The position numbers and the translations under genes are program-made. From positions 1-38,897 of the forward strand of contig JAAZAR010000130.1 in NCBI GenBank assembly GCA_012514235.1: DNA of 38,897 nt, in the 5' to 3' direction. This document shows, piece by piece, positions 23,303 to 31,846 of the stretch (the first letter of the stretch is position 1; the number at the start of each line of letters is the position of its first letter). The notes beneath the pieces are model-generated. The model had not been told where the DNA came from. It did not search any database and was given only the letters and a program-made list of their open reading frames with translations. This DNA is from Actinomycetota bacterium (GTDB lineage: Bacteria; Actinomycetota; Thermoleophilia; UBA2241).

Positions 23303-24979
23303 GTGTTCAGGGTGAAGGCATCCCCCGCGGTCATCACCGGAGTTCTCGTCCTCAGTCTGTTCGTCCCCATTTCCACAGCCGCCGCGTCAGAAACCGCTAT
23401 GCCGACGCGTCTCTCGGGACTCGAGCAGCGTGCCGAGAGCATACACAAGAGACTCGGCACGCTGACCCGCAAGGCGCGCACGTCGAAGGACCAGCCACGG
23501 CTGCGCCACAGGGTGCTCACGACGAACGCCGCCCTCAAGCGCATGAACCGCCGCCTGGCGCGGCTCGGCACCGCGGTGCTGGCCTCCGAGAGCGTCGACG
23601 ATGCGTTCGTCGAGGAGGTGATCGCCTGCGCCACCACGGCGATCCGTCTCGACAAGAGAGCCATCCATCTCTCCAGGCGCACGCTCAAGCAGGTCCGGAG
23701 CCGCGAGGTCAAGGCGCTGAAGAAGCTTCGCGCGCGGCTCCTCACGTTGTCGGCCAGGTTGCGCCACCCCCGGAAGCCGTCGACGACGCCCACGGCGCCG
23801 ACACCTTCCCCGACGCCGACGATCGCCCCCACGGTGATGCCGTCGGTGACGCCCACCGTCAGTCCGAGCGCCACGGCCAGCCCGGCGCCGACGGCGACCC
23901 CGAAGCCCTCGGCGACGCCCACGGTGCCGCCGACGCCGACGGCAACACCGAAGCCGACGGCAACACCGAAGCCTTCAGCCACGCCGACGGCGACCCCGAA
24001 GCCGACGGCGACCCCCAAGCCCTCGGCGACGCCGACGGCCAGCCCGACGGCGACTCCCAAGCCCTCGAGCACACCGACGGCCAGCCCGACGGCGACTCCA
24101 TCGGCGACGCCCACCGCGACACCGACGGCCTCGTCGAGCTACACGACGATGACCGATGCCCGGCTCACCTCCGGGACCCCGACCTCCCCCCGGGTCTACG
24201 AGCGCATCATCTTCACCGGCGGGGACGCGACGCACGGCGTGCTCCACATCGACTACACGCTGCACGACGTCGTCGTCCGCGACTGCATCATCGATTCAGG
24301 ACCGCAGAACGGGTTGACCATCAACGCGCTCGACAACGCCGTCGTCTCCAACATCCGCTTCGAGAACGTGATCGTGCGCCCGCAGCCGCGGATGGGAGTG
24401 GAGGTCACCGACCGCACCTCGTCCGGGCGAACCACGAACAACTGGCACCACCTCACCTTCGACCGGGTGACGATCGAGCCGCAAGGATCGGAAGCGTTCT
24501 CACTCTGCTCCGCCATGACGGGCGACACCGCGACGACCATCCGCGACATGACGATCGAGGGCTCCGGCAACCGTCCCGACCTCTACTCCTGGGGACAGGG
24601 GTTCGAGATCAACAAGGCGCGTGGCGTGACGGTGGACGGGCTCACGATCATGCAGACCCGCGGCGCCGCGTTCAACCTCCAGGGCCCGAGAGCCGACACG
24701 GACATGCTCTGGCGGTTCTCCCGGGTGATGGCGGACATGCGGGTCAGGGACGACCAGCAGACCGAGCCGATGGGGAGTGCCGCCCAGGTCGTCTACTGCA
24801 AGAACGCGACCGGCTGGCGCTTCTCCGGCACCGTGGTCACCGCCCCGACCGGGTCCCACAACGGGTACCTGGACAACGTGCACGGCGCCGACTTCACCGG
24901 CACCACGTGGCTGCGCCCGGGCTCCAAACCCTACGTCTCGCAGGTGAACGGCAGCAGCGGCAACATCGCGCTGCCGTAG
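23303..24979 (+). CDS. Secreted protein: basic helical domain, Pro/Thr linker, right-handed beta-helix
   Basis: The 558-residue protein starts with a signal-peptide-like region ([19 protein letters not shown], cleavage likely near ASA-type residues around 27). Residues about 30-152 form a strongly basic, helical, probably coiled-coil domain. Residues about 155-280 are a low-complexity linker of [20 protein letters not shown] repeats. From about 285 to the end the protein has the short beta-strand turns of a right-handed parallel beta-helix (for example [20 protein letters not shown] and [12 protein letters not shown]), as in pectate-lyase/NosD-like proteins. It is probably exported and may bind or cut a surface glycan, but no catalytic residues could be named. 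The GTG at 23303 is chosen because a strong GGGAGGAGG precedes it by 5 nt. It diverges from the exporter operon. Confidence 0.8.
   Translation: MFRVKASPAVITGVLVLSLFVPISTAAASETAMPTRLSGLEQRAESIHKRLGTLTRKARTSKDQPRLRHRVLTTNAALKRMNRRLARLGTAVLASESVDDAFVEEVIACATTAIRLDKRAIHLSRRTLKQVRSREVKALKKLRARLLTLSARLRHPRKPSTTPTAPTPSPTPTIAPTVMPSVTPTVSPSATASPAPTATPKPSATPTVPPTPTATPKPTATPKPSATPTATPKPTATPKPSATPTASPTATPKPSSTPTASPTATPSATPTATPTASSSYTTMTDARLTSGTPTSPRVYERIIFTGGDATHGVLHIDYTLHDVVVRDCIIDSGPQNGLTINALDNAVVSNIRFENVIVRPQPRMGVEVTDRTSSGRTTNNWHHLTFDRVTIEPQGSEAFSLCSAMTGDTATTIRDMTIEGSGNRPDLYSWGQGFEINKARGVTVDGLTIMQTRGAAFNLQGPRADTDMLWRFSRVMADMRVRDDQQTEPMGSAAQVVYCKNATGWRFSGTVVTAPTGSHNGYLDNVHGADFTGTTWLRPGSKPYVSQVNGSSGNIALP
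23795..24133 (+). repeat. Degenerate coding tandem repeat (Pro/Thr/Ala/Ser linker)
   Basis: This stretch repeats short GC-rich units such as CCGACGGCGACCCC and CCGAAGCC, encoding [16 protein letters not shown] units inside the beta-helix protein. The units are imperfect but close enough for slippage or unequal crossover, so linker length may differ between strains. The reading frame is kept because the units are multiples of three. Confidence 0.75.
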
Positions 24980-25022
24980 AGGACGCACCGCGCCGGACCT
25001 CGCCCGGAGAGGACGATGCGCG

Positions 25023-25051
25023 TCGACGGCCGCATCCCGCACGGCTAGAAT
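25023..25051 (+). promoter_or_regulatory. Candidate sigma-70-type promoter for the acyltransferase operon
   Basis: TCGACG (25023-25028) and TAGAAT (25046-25051) are 17 nt apart and match the -35 and -10 consensus at 4/6 and 5/6 positions. The start of transcription would be near 25058, giving a leader of about 46 nt that contains GGAGGG before the ATG at 25104. This is the best-looking promoter in the window. Confidence 0.5.
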
Positions 25052-25103
25052 CCAGGGGGGCCGGGAACGAGCGACGGCACGAGACCCGTCCGGAGGGCGC
25101 GCC

Positions 25104-26222
25104 ATGCGAGCGAGCCGGCAGGCGGCACGCCGCACGAGTGAAGGCGAGGTGAGCGAGGTGGACCAGGTCTCCTTTCAGGACCTCGGTGCGACCGTCCATC
25201 GAGGGGCGGTGCCCCCGGGGCTCCTGGATGAACTGCCGGGTCTCTACAACAGCATCTTCTCCACCGTCGACTGGTGGGAGACCCACGATCATCGACACTT
25301 CGACGGCGCCTGCGTGCTCGACCGGCCCCGGCACGTCGTCGCCTACTCGGTCGACGGCGACACCATCGAGGTCCTGAACAAGGTGTTCGCCATCGGGGCC
25401 GCGGAGGCGCGGCGCGTCTGCCTCGCCATCTTCCGCGCCGTGCCCCAGGCACGGCGCATCCACATCGAGGTCCTGTTCCCGCCGCGCGAACTGCGCCTGC
25501 CGCTGCGCGTGCGCAACGTGGCGGAGCACATGGTCATCGACCTCCCGTCGTCGGTGGCCGACTACGACGCCTCCCTGGGCAAGCGCACGCGCGGCAACCT
25601 GCGCAACTTCCAGAACCGGCTGCGGCGCGACCACCCGGACACCACCACGGAGATCGTCGTGCCGGGCGCCGGCGCCGCCGCACTGTTCGACCAGTTCCTC
25701 GAGTGGAAGAACGACTGGTTCCACGCCCGGCACGGCCAGACCACGTTCTGGGAGGACAAACCCGAGTTCATCGGGCAGGTCAAGGAGCTGGCCTGCCGCC
25801 GCGGCGAGGTCCAGGTCACCACGATCTCCGGGGCTCCCGCCGCCATCCGCCTCCTGTTCCCCGTGGGAGACTCCACCGTCTCCCTGCAGGGCTCGTTCGA
25901 CCCGCAGTACCAGAAGTACCGCCTCGGCCTGCTCGCCTCGTACTGGGCGATATGCGATGCCGTGGAGCGCGGCATGAAGCAGATCAACCTGCTGTGGGGC
26001 ACCACGGACTACAAGAGCCATCTGGGCGCGACGCCGCACGCGGCGACGCAGCTGTCGGTCTTCCGCTCGAACACGGCGCGTCTCTATTCGCTGGGCGAGA
26101 CGCGCGACATCGTGCGACGTCAGCTGCGCGAACGCGGCAACCGCGCCTACTGGACGGCGCGCAGCGGCGCGCGGCGCGCGCTCGAGCACGCCGGCCTCCA
26201 CCGCGGCGGGGAGCGGCGATGA
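25104..26222 (+). CDS. CelD/FemAB-like GNAT acyltransferase, paralogue 1 of 4
   Basis: The 372-residue protein resembles the double-GNAT acyltransferases of the Acetyltransf_6 (CelD/BcsL) and FemAB group, which transfer acyl or aminoacyl groups. Shared marks are LFPPRELRLPLR near residue 131, YDASLGKRTRGNLRNFQNRL near residue 153, and LLWGTTDYKSHLGATP near residue 296, with Y-K-x3-G-A conserved in all four copies. No signal peptide or helix is seen. The ATG at 25104 has GGAGGG six nt upstream; a GTG at 25149 is possible. It is followed by three paralogues with 4-nt overlaps, so the four are one transcription unit. The substrate is unknown; addition of an acyl or amino-acid group to glycan or a lipid-linked precursor is likely. 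Confidence 0.82.
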   Translation: MRASRQAARRTSEGEVSEVDQVSFQDLGATVHRGAVPPGLLDELPGLYNSIFSTVDWWETHDHRHFDGACVLDRPRHVVAYSVDGDTIEVLNKVFAIGAAEARRVCLAIFRAVPQARRIHIEVLFPPRELRLPLRVRNVAEHMVIDLPSSVADYDASLGKRTRGNLRNFQNRLRRDHPDTTTEIVVPGAGAAALFDQFLEWKNDWFHARHGQTTFWEDKPEFIGQVKELACRRGEVQVTTISGAPAAIRLLFPVGDSTVSLQGSFDPQYQKYRLGLLASYWAICDAVERGMKQINLLWGTTDYKSHLGATPHAATQLSVFRSNTARLYSLGETRDIVRRQLRERGNRAYWTARSGARRALEHAGLHRGGERR

Positions 26223-27328
26223 GCGGTGCCGTGACCGCCGTCCGCGACGCCGTCTTCTACGCGGACCTCGGCGCGACGGTGACCCTCGGCCCCGTCGGGG
26301 AGCGGCTGCTGGACGAGCTGCCAGGCCTCTACAGCAGCCTGTTCACCACGGCGGCCTGGTTCGAGGTGTACGACCGCAAGGCGCCCAACGGGGTGTGCGA
26401 GCTCGATGACCCACGCCACGTGCTCGTCTTCCACACCGACGGCGACACGACCGACATCCTCAACAAAGCCTTCGCCATCGACCCGGCCGACGCGCGGCGC
26501 GCCTGCCTCGCGATCTTCCGCGCGCTCCCGAACGTGCGCCGCATCCACCTCGAGGTCCTGTTCCCGCCGCGGGAACTCCGCGCCCCCAAACGCTGGCTCA
26601 TCGCCGCCGACGACCAGGTCATCGACCTGTCGGGAGGCCCCGACGCCTACACGGCGTCGCTCGGCAAGCGCACGCGTAAGAACCTGCGCAACTACGACAA
26701 CAAGCTGCGCCGCACATGTCCGGACGTGTCCACGTCGGTGTTCGTGCCGTCGGCTGAGGAGATCCCCGCCCTGGCCGATCAGGTCATCGAGTGGAACGTC
26801 GCACGCATGACCGCGCAGGGCATCGTGTCCGGCTTCGTCAAGCACCCCGAGCGGCGGCAGCAGCTGTACGACCTGCTCGCCGCCGCTCGCGGCGAGGCCC
26901 ACGTGACCAGCATCGCCAGTCGACCGGCGGCCATCGAGTTCGTGTTCTACGTGGGCCACGACGCCACCGTCTACGTCGGCGCCTTCGACGAGGCATACGA
27001 GGACGTGCACTTGGGCTTCCTCTCCACCTATTGGGCGGTGCGCGAGACGGCCCGACGCGGGGCGCGCCGTTGCCACCTCCTGTGGACCACGACGTCCTAC
27101 AAGCAGCGCCTCGGCGCCTGCCCGGTGACGGCCACCCAGCTCTCGCTTTTCCGCACGCCCATGGCACGGCTCTGGTCCATCGACGAGGCGAGAGATGTAC
27201 ACTGGAGGGAGGTGAGGAAGGCGGCCAGGCGCAGGTACTGGGACGCCCGGCACGCGGCGCGCCGGGCCGCCGAGCGGGTCCATCTGCTGGGGCGCGACGG
27301 CCGCGCGACGGAGGAGGAGCAGGCATGA
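26219..27328 (+). CDS. CelD/FemAB-like GNAT acyltransferase, paralogue 2 of 4
   Basis: This is a 369-residue paralogue of the gene at 25104. It keeps LFPPRELRAPKRW near residue 117, YTASLGKRTRKNLRNYDNKL near residue 144 and LLWTTTSYKQRLGACP near residue 286, followed by TQLSLFRTPMARLWSIDEAR. DNA identity to copy 1 is high over the LFPPRE block, which points to recent duplication. It differs in the N-terminus (MSGAVTAVRDAVFYADL) and in the region 205-235. The start ATG overlaps the previous stop as ATGA. The function is as for the other copies; the different central regions could give different acceptors. Confidence 0.82.
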   Translation: MSGAVTAVRDAVFYADLGATVTLGPVGERLLDELPGLYSSLFTTAAWFEVYDRKAPNGVCELDDPRHVLVFHTDGDTTDILNKAFAIDPADARRACLAIFRALPNVRRIHLEVLFPPRELRAPKRWLIAADDQVIDLSGGPDAYTASLGKRTRKNLRNYDNKLRRTCPDVSTSVFVPSAEEIPALADQVIEWNVARMTAQGIVSGFVKHPERRQQLYDLLAAARGEAHVTSIASRPAAIEFVFYVGHDATVYVGAFDEAYEDVHLGFLSTYWAVRETARRGARRCHLLWTTTSYKQRLGACPVTATQLSLFRTPMARLWSIDEARDVHWREVRKAARRRYWDARHAARRAAERVHLLGRDGRATEEEQA

Positions 27329-28416
27329 AGCAGCGGCTCGCGTACCCCGACCTCGGCGCGACCGTGGAGCTCGGTGAAGTCCGCGACGACCTGCTCGCCG
27401 AGCTGCCCGCCCTGTACGGCAGTCTCTTCTCCACATCCGACTGGTTCGACCTCTTCTTCGACCGTCCGCCGACCGGCTGCTGCATCCTCGAAGACCCGCG
27501 GCACGTGCTGGTGTTCGGACGGGACGGACGCGGCACGGTCGAGATCTACAACCGCACCTTCGAGATCACCCCACGAGACGCCGAGCGCGCCTGCCGAGCC
27601 TTGTTCCGGGTGCTCCCGTTCGTCCACCGCATCCGCCTGCACGTGCTGTTCGCTCCCGGCGAGCTGCGTCTGCCGACCCGCGTGCTCGGCACCCGCGACC
27701 ACCTGATGCTCGACCTCCCGGGGACCGCCGAGGAGTGGGAGGCGTCGCTGGGCAGGAGCACGCGCCGCAACCTCAAGCTCTACGAGAACAGGTTGCGGCG
27801 CGCCTACCCCGACGCGCGCACGGAAGTCATAGACCCGAGAGACCGCGCGGAGGAGCTCCTGGACCTCATCGTCGCCTGGAAGGTCGCCCGTTTTTCCGCC
27901 AAGGGCCTCACCACCTATTGGGAGACCAGGCCCGACGAATACACCCTCGTCTTCGAACTCCTGAAGCGCGGCAACGGCGAAGCCGTGGTCACCACCGTCG
28001 ACGGCAGGGTAGCGGCGATCGTCCTGCTCTTCTGGATCGGCCAGAGCGTGTGCGCGCAGGAGTGGGCTCACGACCCAGCCTTCGACTCACTCCACCTGGG
28101 GTTCGTCTGCCTGCGCGCGGCCATCCGGCACGCCATCTCGAGGGGCGCCGTCAGCATGGATCTCCTTTGGGGCAACGAGCAGTACAAGGAGCGCTTCGGA
28201 GCCCGCCACGTGCCGTCGAGCGGCATCTCCGTGTTCCCGACTCGACGCGCGCGACTGCACACGTTGCGGGAGGAACGGCAGGTCGCGTGGCGCCGGCTCC
28301 GGCGCGAAGGCAGCCGGCGCTACTGGCAGGCGCGCCACCAGGCAGGGAGGGTCGTCCGCGGCGCGACTGCCCGCGTACGCGCCGCCCGGACGCCGAACGA
28401 CACGGAGGAGGGTTGA
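27325..28416 (+). CDS. CelD/FemAB-like GNAT acyltransferase, paralogue 3 of 4
   Basis: This is a 363-residue paralogue. Marks are LFAPGELRLPTR near residue 110, WEASLGRSTRRNLKLYENRL near residue 138 and LLWGNEQYKERFGARHVPSS near residue 280. Here the block is LFAPGE, not LFPPRE, and the Y-K-x3-G-A mark is YKERFGA, so it is more divergent than copies 1 and 2. The ATG follows GGAGGAGGAG closely and overlaps the previous stop as ATGA. The C-terminal 40 residues are very Arg-rich, which would suit contact with nucleotides, membrane or an anionic glycan. Confidence 0.82.
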   Translation: MKQRLAYPDLGATVELGEVRDDLLAELPALYGSLFSTSDWFDLFFDRPPTGCCILEDPRHVLVFGRDGRGTVEIYNRTFEITPRDAERACRALFRVLPFVHRIRLHVLFAPGELRLPTRVLGTRDHLMLDLPGTAEEWEASLGRSTRRNLKLYENRLRRAYPDARTEVIDPRDRAEELLDLIVAWKVARFSAKGLTTYWETRPDEYTLVFELLKRGNGEAVVTTVDGRVAAIVLLFWIGQSVCAQEWAHDPAFDSLHLGFVCLRAAIRHAISRGAVSMDLLWGNEQYKERFGARHVPSSGISVFPTRRARLHTLREERQVAWRRLRREGSRRYWQARHQAGRVVRGATARVRAARTPNDTEEG

Positions 28417-29537
28417 CGCATCCAGTCCAGGGAGCACCCCTCCGGGCCTGCAGCAGCTCGCTCCGGCTTCCGCAGTTCGGCGCGGAGGTCCTCCTCGACT
28501 GCGCGCCGCAGGAGTACGCCGAGGAGCTGAACGACCGCTACGGCAGCTTCTTCACCACGGTCGAGTACCTGACCCTTTACACGCGCCCGCCCAACTACAA
28601 CGCCTGCCTGCTCGAACGGCCGCGGCACGACATCCTCTTCGCGCTGCGCGGCCACACGGTCGACATCCTCAACCGTCTCGTCGACATCGAGCCCGAGGCG
28701 CTGGAACTGGCGGCCGAGGCCATCTTCGCGGCGTGTCCCGCCGCCCACAGGATCCGGGCGGAGGTCAAGTTCCCGCCGGCGCGCATCCGCCGCTGCCACA
28801 GGGTGACGCAGGCCTCCCAGGACATGGTGGTCGACCTGCCGGCCGACGTGGACGCGTACCACCGGCAGATCGGGAACACCACGCGCAAGCACCTCCGTCA
28901 GTACGGCAACAAGCTGCGCCGGGAACACCCGGAGTTCGAGCTGCGTCGGCTCGAGGACGGGGACATCCCGCTCGAGCTCGTGCAGCAGACCGTGGCCTGG
29001 ACCAACGAGCGCGTCCGCGCCAAGGGCGGCATCTCGGTGTACGAGGAGGACCCGTCCAAGGTCCGGCCGCTGTGGCAGCTGCTGCAGCGCCACGGCCTCG
29101 CCCTCACCGGCTACATCGACGGAGAGCTCGCCGCCACGCAGCTTCTCCTCTGCGTCGGTCGGGACACCTGGATCCACACCGTGGGCTTCGACTCCCGATT
29201 CGAGAAGCTCCACCTCGGACTCCTCATGACCTACTACTCGATCGTCGAGAGCATCGAGCGCGGCTGTCGCCGGACGCACATGCTCTTCGGCACGCCGATC
29301 TACAAGCAACGGCTCGGCGCGAAGCCGGTCACCGCCTGGGAGGTGTCGCTCTTCCGGACGCCGGCGGACAAGGCCGTGTACATGCGTGAAGTCAGCAAGA
29401 AGGCGTGGCGCGATCGGCAGAAGATCTACTGGTCCGCACGCCACTGGGCCGCGTCGGCGGCGCGCGGCGCCTACGCCCGCCTGCGCCGCGACTCGCGGAC
29501 GGGCGGGACCGGCGGCGAAGCGCCGGGCGGCTCCTGA
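28413..29537 (+). CDS. CelD/FemAB-like GNAT acyltransferase, paralogue 4 of 4
   Basis: This 374-residue protein is the most divergent copy. It has KFPPARIRRCHR near residue 118, YHRQIGNTTRKHLRQYGNKL near residue 149 and MLFGTPIYKQRLGAKPVTAW near residue 290. The core YKQRLGA matches copy 2 exactly. The start is TTG at 28413, which overlaps the upstream stop as TTGA and follows GGAGGAGGG. The first 20 residues (THPVQGAPLRACSSS) have no counterpart in other copies, so a start closer to the domain cannot be excluded. It is the last of the tandem acyltransferases. Confidence 0.8.
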   Translation: MTHPVQGAPLRACSSSLRLPQFGAEVLLDCAPQEYAEELNDRYGSFFTTVEYLTLYTRPPNYNACLLERPRHDILFALRGHTVDILNRLVDIEPEALELAAEAIFAACPAAHRIRAEVKFPPARIRRCHRVTQASQDMVVDLPADVDAYHRQIGNTTRKHLRQYGNKLRREHPEFELRRLEDGDIPLELVQQTVAWTNERVRAKGGISVYEEDPSKVRPLWQLLQRHGLALTGYIDGELAATQLLLCVGRDTWIHTVGFDSRFEKLHLGLLMTYYSIVESIERGCRRTHMLFGTPIYKQRLGAKPVTAWEVSLFRTPADKAVYMREVSKKAWRDRQKIYWSARHWAASAARGAYARLRRDSRTGGTGGEAPGGS

Positions 29538-29544
29538 GCCGGCC

Positions 29545-29560
29545 GGCCCCCTCGAGGGCC
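29545..29560 (+). terminator. Small hairpin between the acyltransferase and beta-helix genes
   Basis: A 5-bp GC stem (GGCCC / GGGCC) with a 6-nt loop lies in the 34-nt gap between stop 29537 and ATG 29572. It could attenuate or pause transcription but has no T-run. Weak evidence. Confidence 0.2.
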
Positions 29561-29571
29561 TCGGTATCCCG

Positions 29572-31044
29572 ATGTCACGGATCTCCGCAGCACAGCGCCC
29601 ACGACTCGTCGCTCTGCTCCTGGCCGCCGCCGCCGTCATCGCGGCGGCCGTCCTCCTCGTGGTGACGCGGGACGGCGGCGAGCCCGACGAGCCGGCGGGC
29701 CGGTCTGCCGTGGCCTCACCGCTCGTCACCCCGTCGCCGCCGCCACCGTCCCGTCCCCCGTCCCCCGCGGCCGCCCGCGTCGTGTCGGCGCTGGAGTACG
29801 GCGCGACGCCGGACGACGACGGCGACGACACGGCCGCCATCCTCGCAGCCCTCCGTGACGTGGCCGGGACCGGGGTGGGCGTCCACCTGCCCGCCGGCCT
29901 CTACCGCGTGACCACGCTGCGCGTACCCGACGGCTCCCGGCTGGTGGGCGACGGCGCGCGCAGCCGGCTGCTCGGCGGCGTGGAGCTCGGAGCCCGGTGT
30001 CGCGTGAGCGACCTCACCGTGGGCGCGGACGGTCGCGCCTTCCGCTTCGCCGACGGCGCGACGCGCTGTCTTCTCACGCGGGTCACCTTCGTCGGCGGCG
30101 GCTCGACCGGGTCCGGCGACGATCACGGGGTCATCCGCTTCACCGACGACCGCACCGCGTCGCACATCGCGTTCACGGACTGCGTGATCGGCGCCAACTC
30201 CGCGGACGGTAACGGCGTCAGCATCGTCGACCAGGGCTGGGAGGGCGCCACCTACCACGATCTCACGTGGCGCCGCTGCGTGTTCAAGGGCTCGCCGCGC
30301 ATGAGCTTCGAGTGCATCCAGAGGCCGGACGGCGTGCACCCCATGACGACCGGCTACCACTCCATCGACCTCATCGACTGCGTCTTCGAGCCGTCCGGCT
30401 CGGAGACGGTCTCGTTCGACGCCGTCCACGAGGGCGGTTCCTCCCGCATCACCGGCTGCACGTTCCTCGGCGCCGGGTGGAACGACGCCTATCCCTGGAA
30501 GCAGACCGTCGAGTTCAACCGCGCCACGGACATGGTCTTCAGCGGCAACACCGTGTACCGAGGACTCGGAGCCATGATCAACCACAACGGCGTCCCCGGC
30601 GAACCCGACGGCACGGTCATCAGCGACAACGTGTTCGACGCGACGGTCGCGTACATCCCGAAGGCGCCGTCGCGCGAGATCCAGCTGATCTACTTCAACA
30701 ACGTGAACGGCGCCCGCTTCACGCGCAACACGGTGAGGAGCGACGCGGGCGGCGAGCTCGCCTACCTCAGCGGGTCTTCGGACAACGTCTTCGCCGGCAA
30801 CCGGTTCATCGACACGAGGCCGGCGGACGAGGCGCTGGCGTGCATCAAGTTCTCGTCGTCGTCGCACGATAACAGGTTCAGTGGCGAGCTGTTCCGGACC
30901 GCCGCCGCCGTCGGCGCTCTCGTCGCGGTCGCCGGCTCGACGGGCAACCTCGTGGAGCGGAGCACCTTCGTCACCGGCGAAGGCCGACCCGTGACGGTAG
31001 AGGCCGGGAGTTCCATCCTCTTGATGGACAATACGTACCGATAG
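29572..31044 (+). CDS. Membrane-anchored right-handed beta-helix protein (pectate-lyase-like)
   Basis: The 490-residue protein has one N-terminal helix (about 12-32, ALLLAAAAVIAAAVLLVV) and a short Pro/Ser linker. From residue 67 it has the Pectate_lyase_3-type opening SALEYGATPDDDGDDTAAIL. The rest shows many short beta-turn repeats (FTDCVIGANS, RRCVFKG, IDCVFEPSG, ITGCTFLGAG and so on) as in a right-handed parallel beta-helix. It would sit outside the membrane, anchored or cleaved. It could bind, depolymerise or epimerise a surface glycan, but no catalytic residues can be named. The ATG at 29572 begins the helix directly; the longer frame upstream overlaps the last acyltransferase. Together with the protein at 23303 it brackets the four acyltransferases. 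Confidence 0.82.
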   Translation: MSRISAAQRPRLVALLLAAAAVIAAAVLLVVTRDGGEPDEPAGRSAVASPLVTPSPPPPSRPPSPAAARVVSALEYGATPDDDGDDTAAILAALRDVAGTGVGVHLPAGLYRVTTLRVPDGSRLVGDGARSRLLGGVELGARCRVSDLTVGADGRAFRFADGATRCLLTRVTFVGGGSTGSGDDHGVIRFTDDRTASHIAFTDCVIGANSADGNGVSIVDQGWEGATYHDLTWRRCVFKGSPRMSFECIQRPDGVHPMTTGYHSIDLIDCVFEPSGSETVSFDAVHEGGSSRITGCTFLGAGWNDAYPWKQTVEFNRATDMVFSGNTVYRGLGAMINHNGVPGEPDGTVISDNVFDATVAYIPKAPSREIQLIYFNNVNGARFTRNTVRSDAGGELAYLSGSSDNVFAGNRFIDTRPADEALACIKFSSSSHDNRFSGELFRTAAAVGALVAVAGSTGNLVERSTFVTGEGRPVTVEAGSSILLMDNTYR

Positions 31045-31062
31045 GCCGAGGAGAGAGAACGA

Positions 31063-31749
31063 ATGCGGATGAACGGAGAGCACGGACCCAGCTTGCGGCG
31101 GCGCAGCGGCGCGGCGGTGAACGCCCTGCTGAAGCGCGCCGGACTCCGCATGGTGCCGGTCGATGCGCTGGAACTGCGTCTGACATCCGCGGTCGCCGGG
31201 CGGGACCTGCCGTTCCCGGCAGGCGGCGTGTCGGACGACGCCGTCCTGTTGCGGCAGCTGAACTCCGCCGACGTCGACCTCATCAGCCGGTTCACGGACG
31301 ATTCTCCCGCCGCGTGGCTTTCGATGCAGGGCGCTCTCCACGCGGCGGGCCTCGCACTCGATCTGGCGGTGGTCGACCGGGCCTCAGGATCCGCAGCGGG
31401 CCTGATCCAGCTCCAACGCTTCGACTGGCCCAACCACCGCGCCTCTATCGGCCTGTGGCTGCTGCCCGAGGCGCGCGGCCGGGGACTCATGACGCACGCC
31501 CTCACCCTGCTGGTAGGCTGGACGTTCTCGGAGGGCATCCTCGACCGCATCGAGTACCTCGCGCAGACAGACAACGAGCGCTCGATACGGCTGGCGGAGC
31601 GGTGCGGATTCAAGCAGGAAGGAGAACTGCGCTCCTGCCTCGTCATGGGACGCTGCCGACACGACGCGGTCCTCCTGGCGGCGCTCCGCGACGACTGGCG
31701 ACCGTGCATCGACGGGCGGGCGGCCGACGGGACCGAGCCGCGCGATTGA
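31063..31749 (+). CDS. GNAT acetyltransferase, RimJ/RimL type
   Basis: This 228-residue protein has a GNAT domain from about residue 65 on. The acetyl-CoA pyrophosphate loop reads LLPEARGRGLMTHAL near residue 134, with conserved ERSIRLAERCGFKQEGELR near residue 170. RimJ/RimL-type members acetylate protein N-termini, amino sugars or antibiotics. In a glycan locus, N-acetylation of a nucleotide amino sugar is plausible (inference). The first 60 residues (RRRSGAAVNALLKRAGLRMV) have no clear counterpart. A good Shine-Dalgarno (GAGGAGAGAG) precedes the ATG. It follows the beta-helix gene by 18 nt and is probably the last gene of that operon. Confidence 0.87.
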   Translation: MRMNGEHGPSLRRRSGAAVNALLKRAGLRMVPVDALELRLTSAVAGRDLPFPAGGVSDDAVLLRQLNSADVDLISRFTDDSPAAWLSMQGALHAAGLALDLAVVDRASGSAAGLIQLQRFDWPNHRASIGLWLLPEARGRGLMTHALTLLVGWTFSEGILDRIEYLAQTDNERSIRLAERCGFKQEGELRSCLVMGRCRHDAVLLAALRDDWRPCIDGRAADGTEPRD

Positions 31750-31773
31750 GAAGTGACCACGTGGGCAGGATTC

Positions 31774-31800
31774 GCCCGGAGAGCCCCGGACGCTCCGGGC
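31774..31800 (+). terminator. 8-bp hairpin between acetyltransferase and GDP-mannose dehydratase genes
   Basis: GCCCGGAG (31774-31781) and CTCCGGGC (31793-31800) form a perfect 8-bp stem with an 11-nt loop, 24 nt after the acetyltransferase stop and 46 nt before the next ATG. No T-run follows. It may end the upstream operon or act as an attenuator of gmd. Confidence 0.4.
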
Positions 31801-31846
31801 AGGACGGCCCCGCGGTGTGGGCCCCCAGAAGGGAGAGGGTGGACGC

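Noticed and set aside
23795..24133. CRISPR-like or minisatellite array
   Set aside because: The repeats are degenerate, in frame and encode a Pro/Thr linker; no spacers or cas genes exist.
24894..26201. 435-codon minus-strand open frame opposite acyltransferase 1
   Set aside because: Val/Glu/Arg-rich shadow frame with no domain; the plus-strand paralogue series explains the coding signal.
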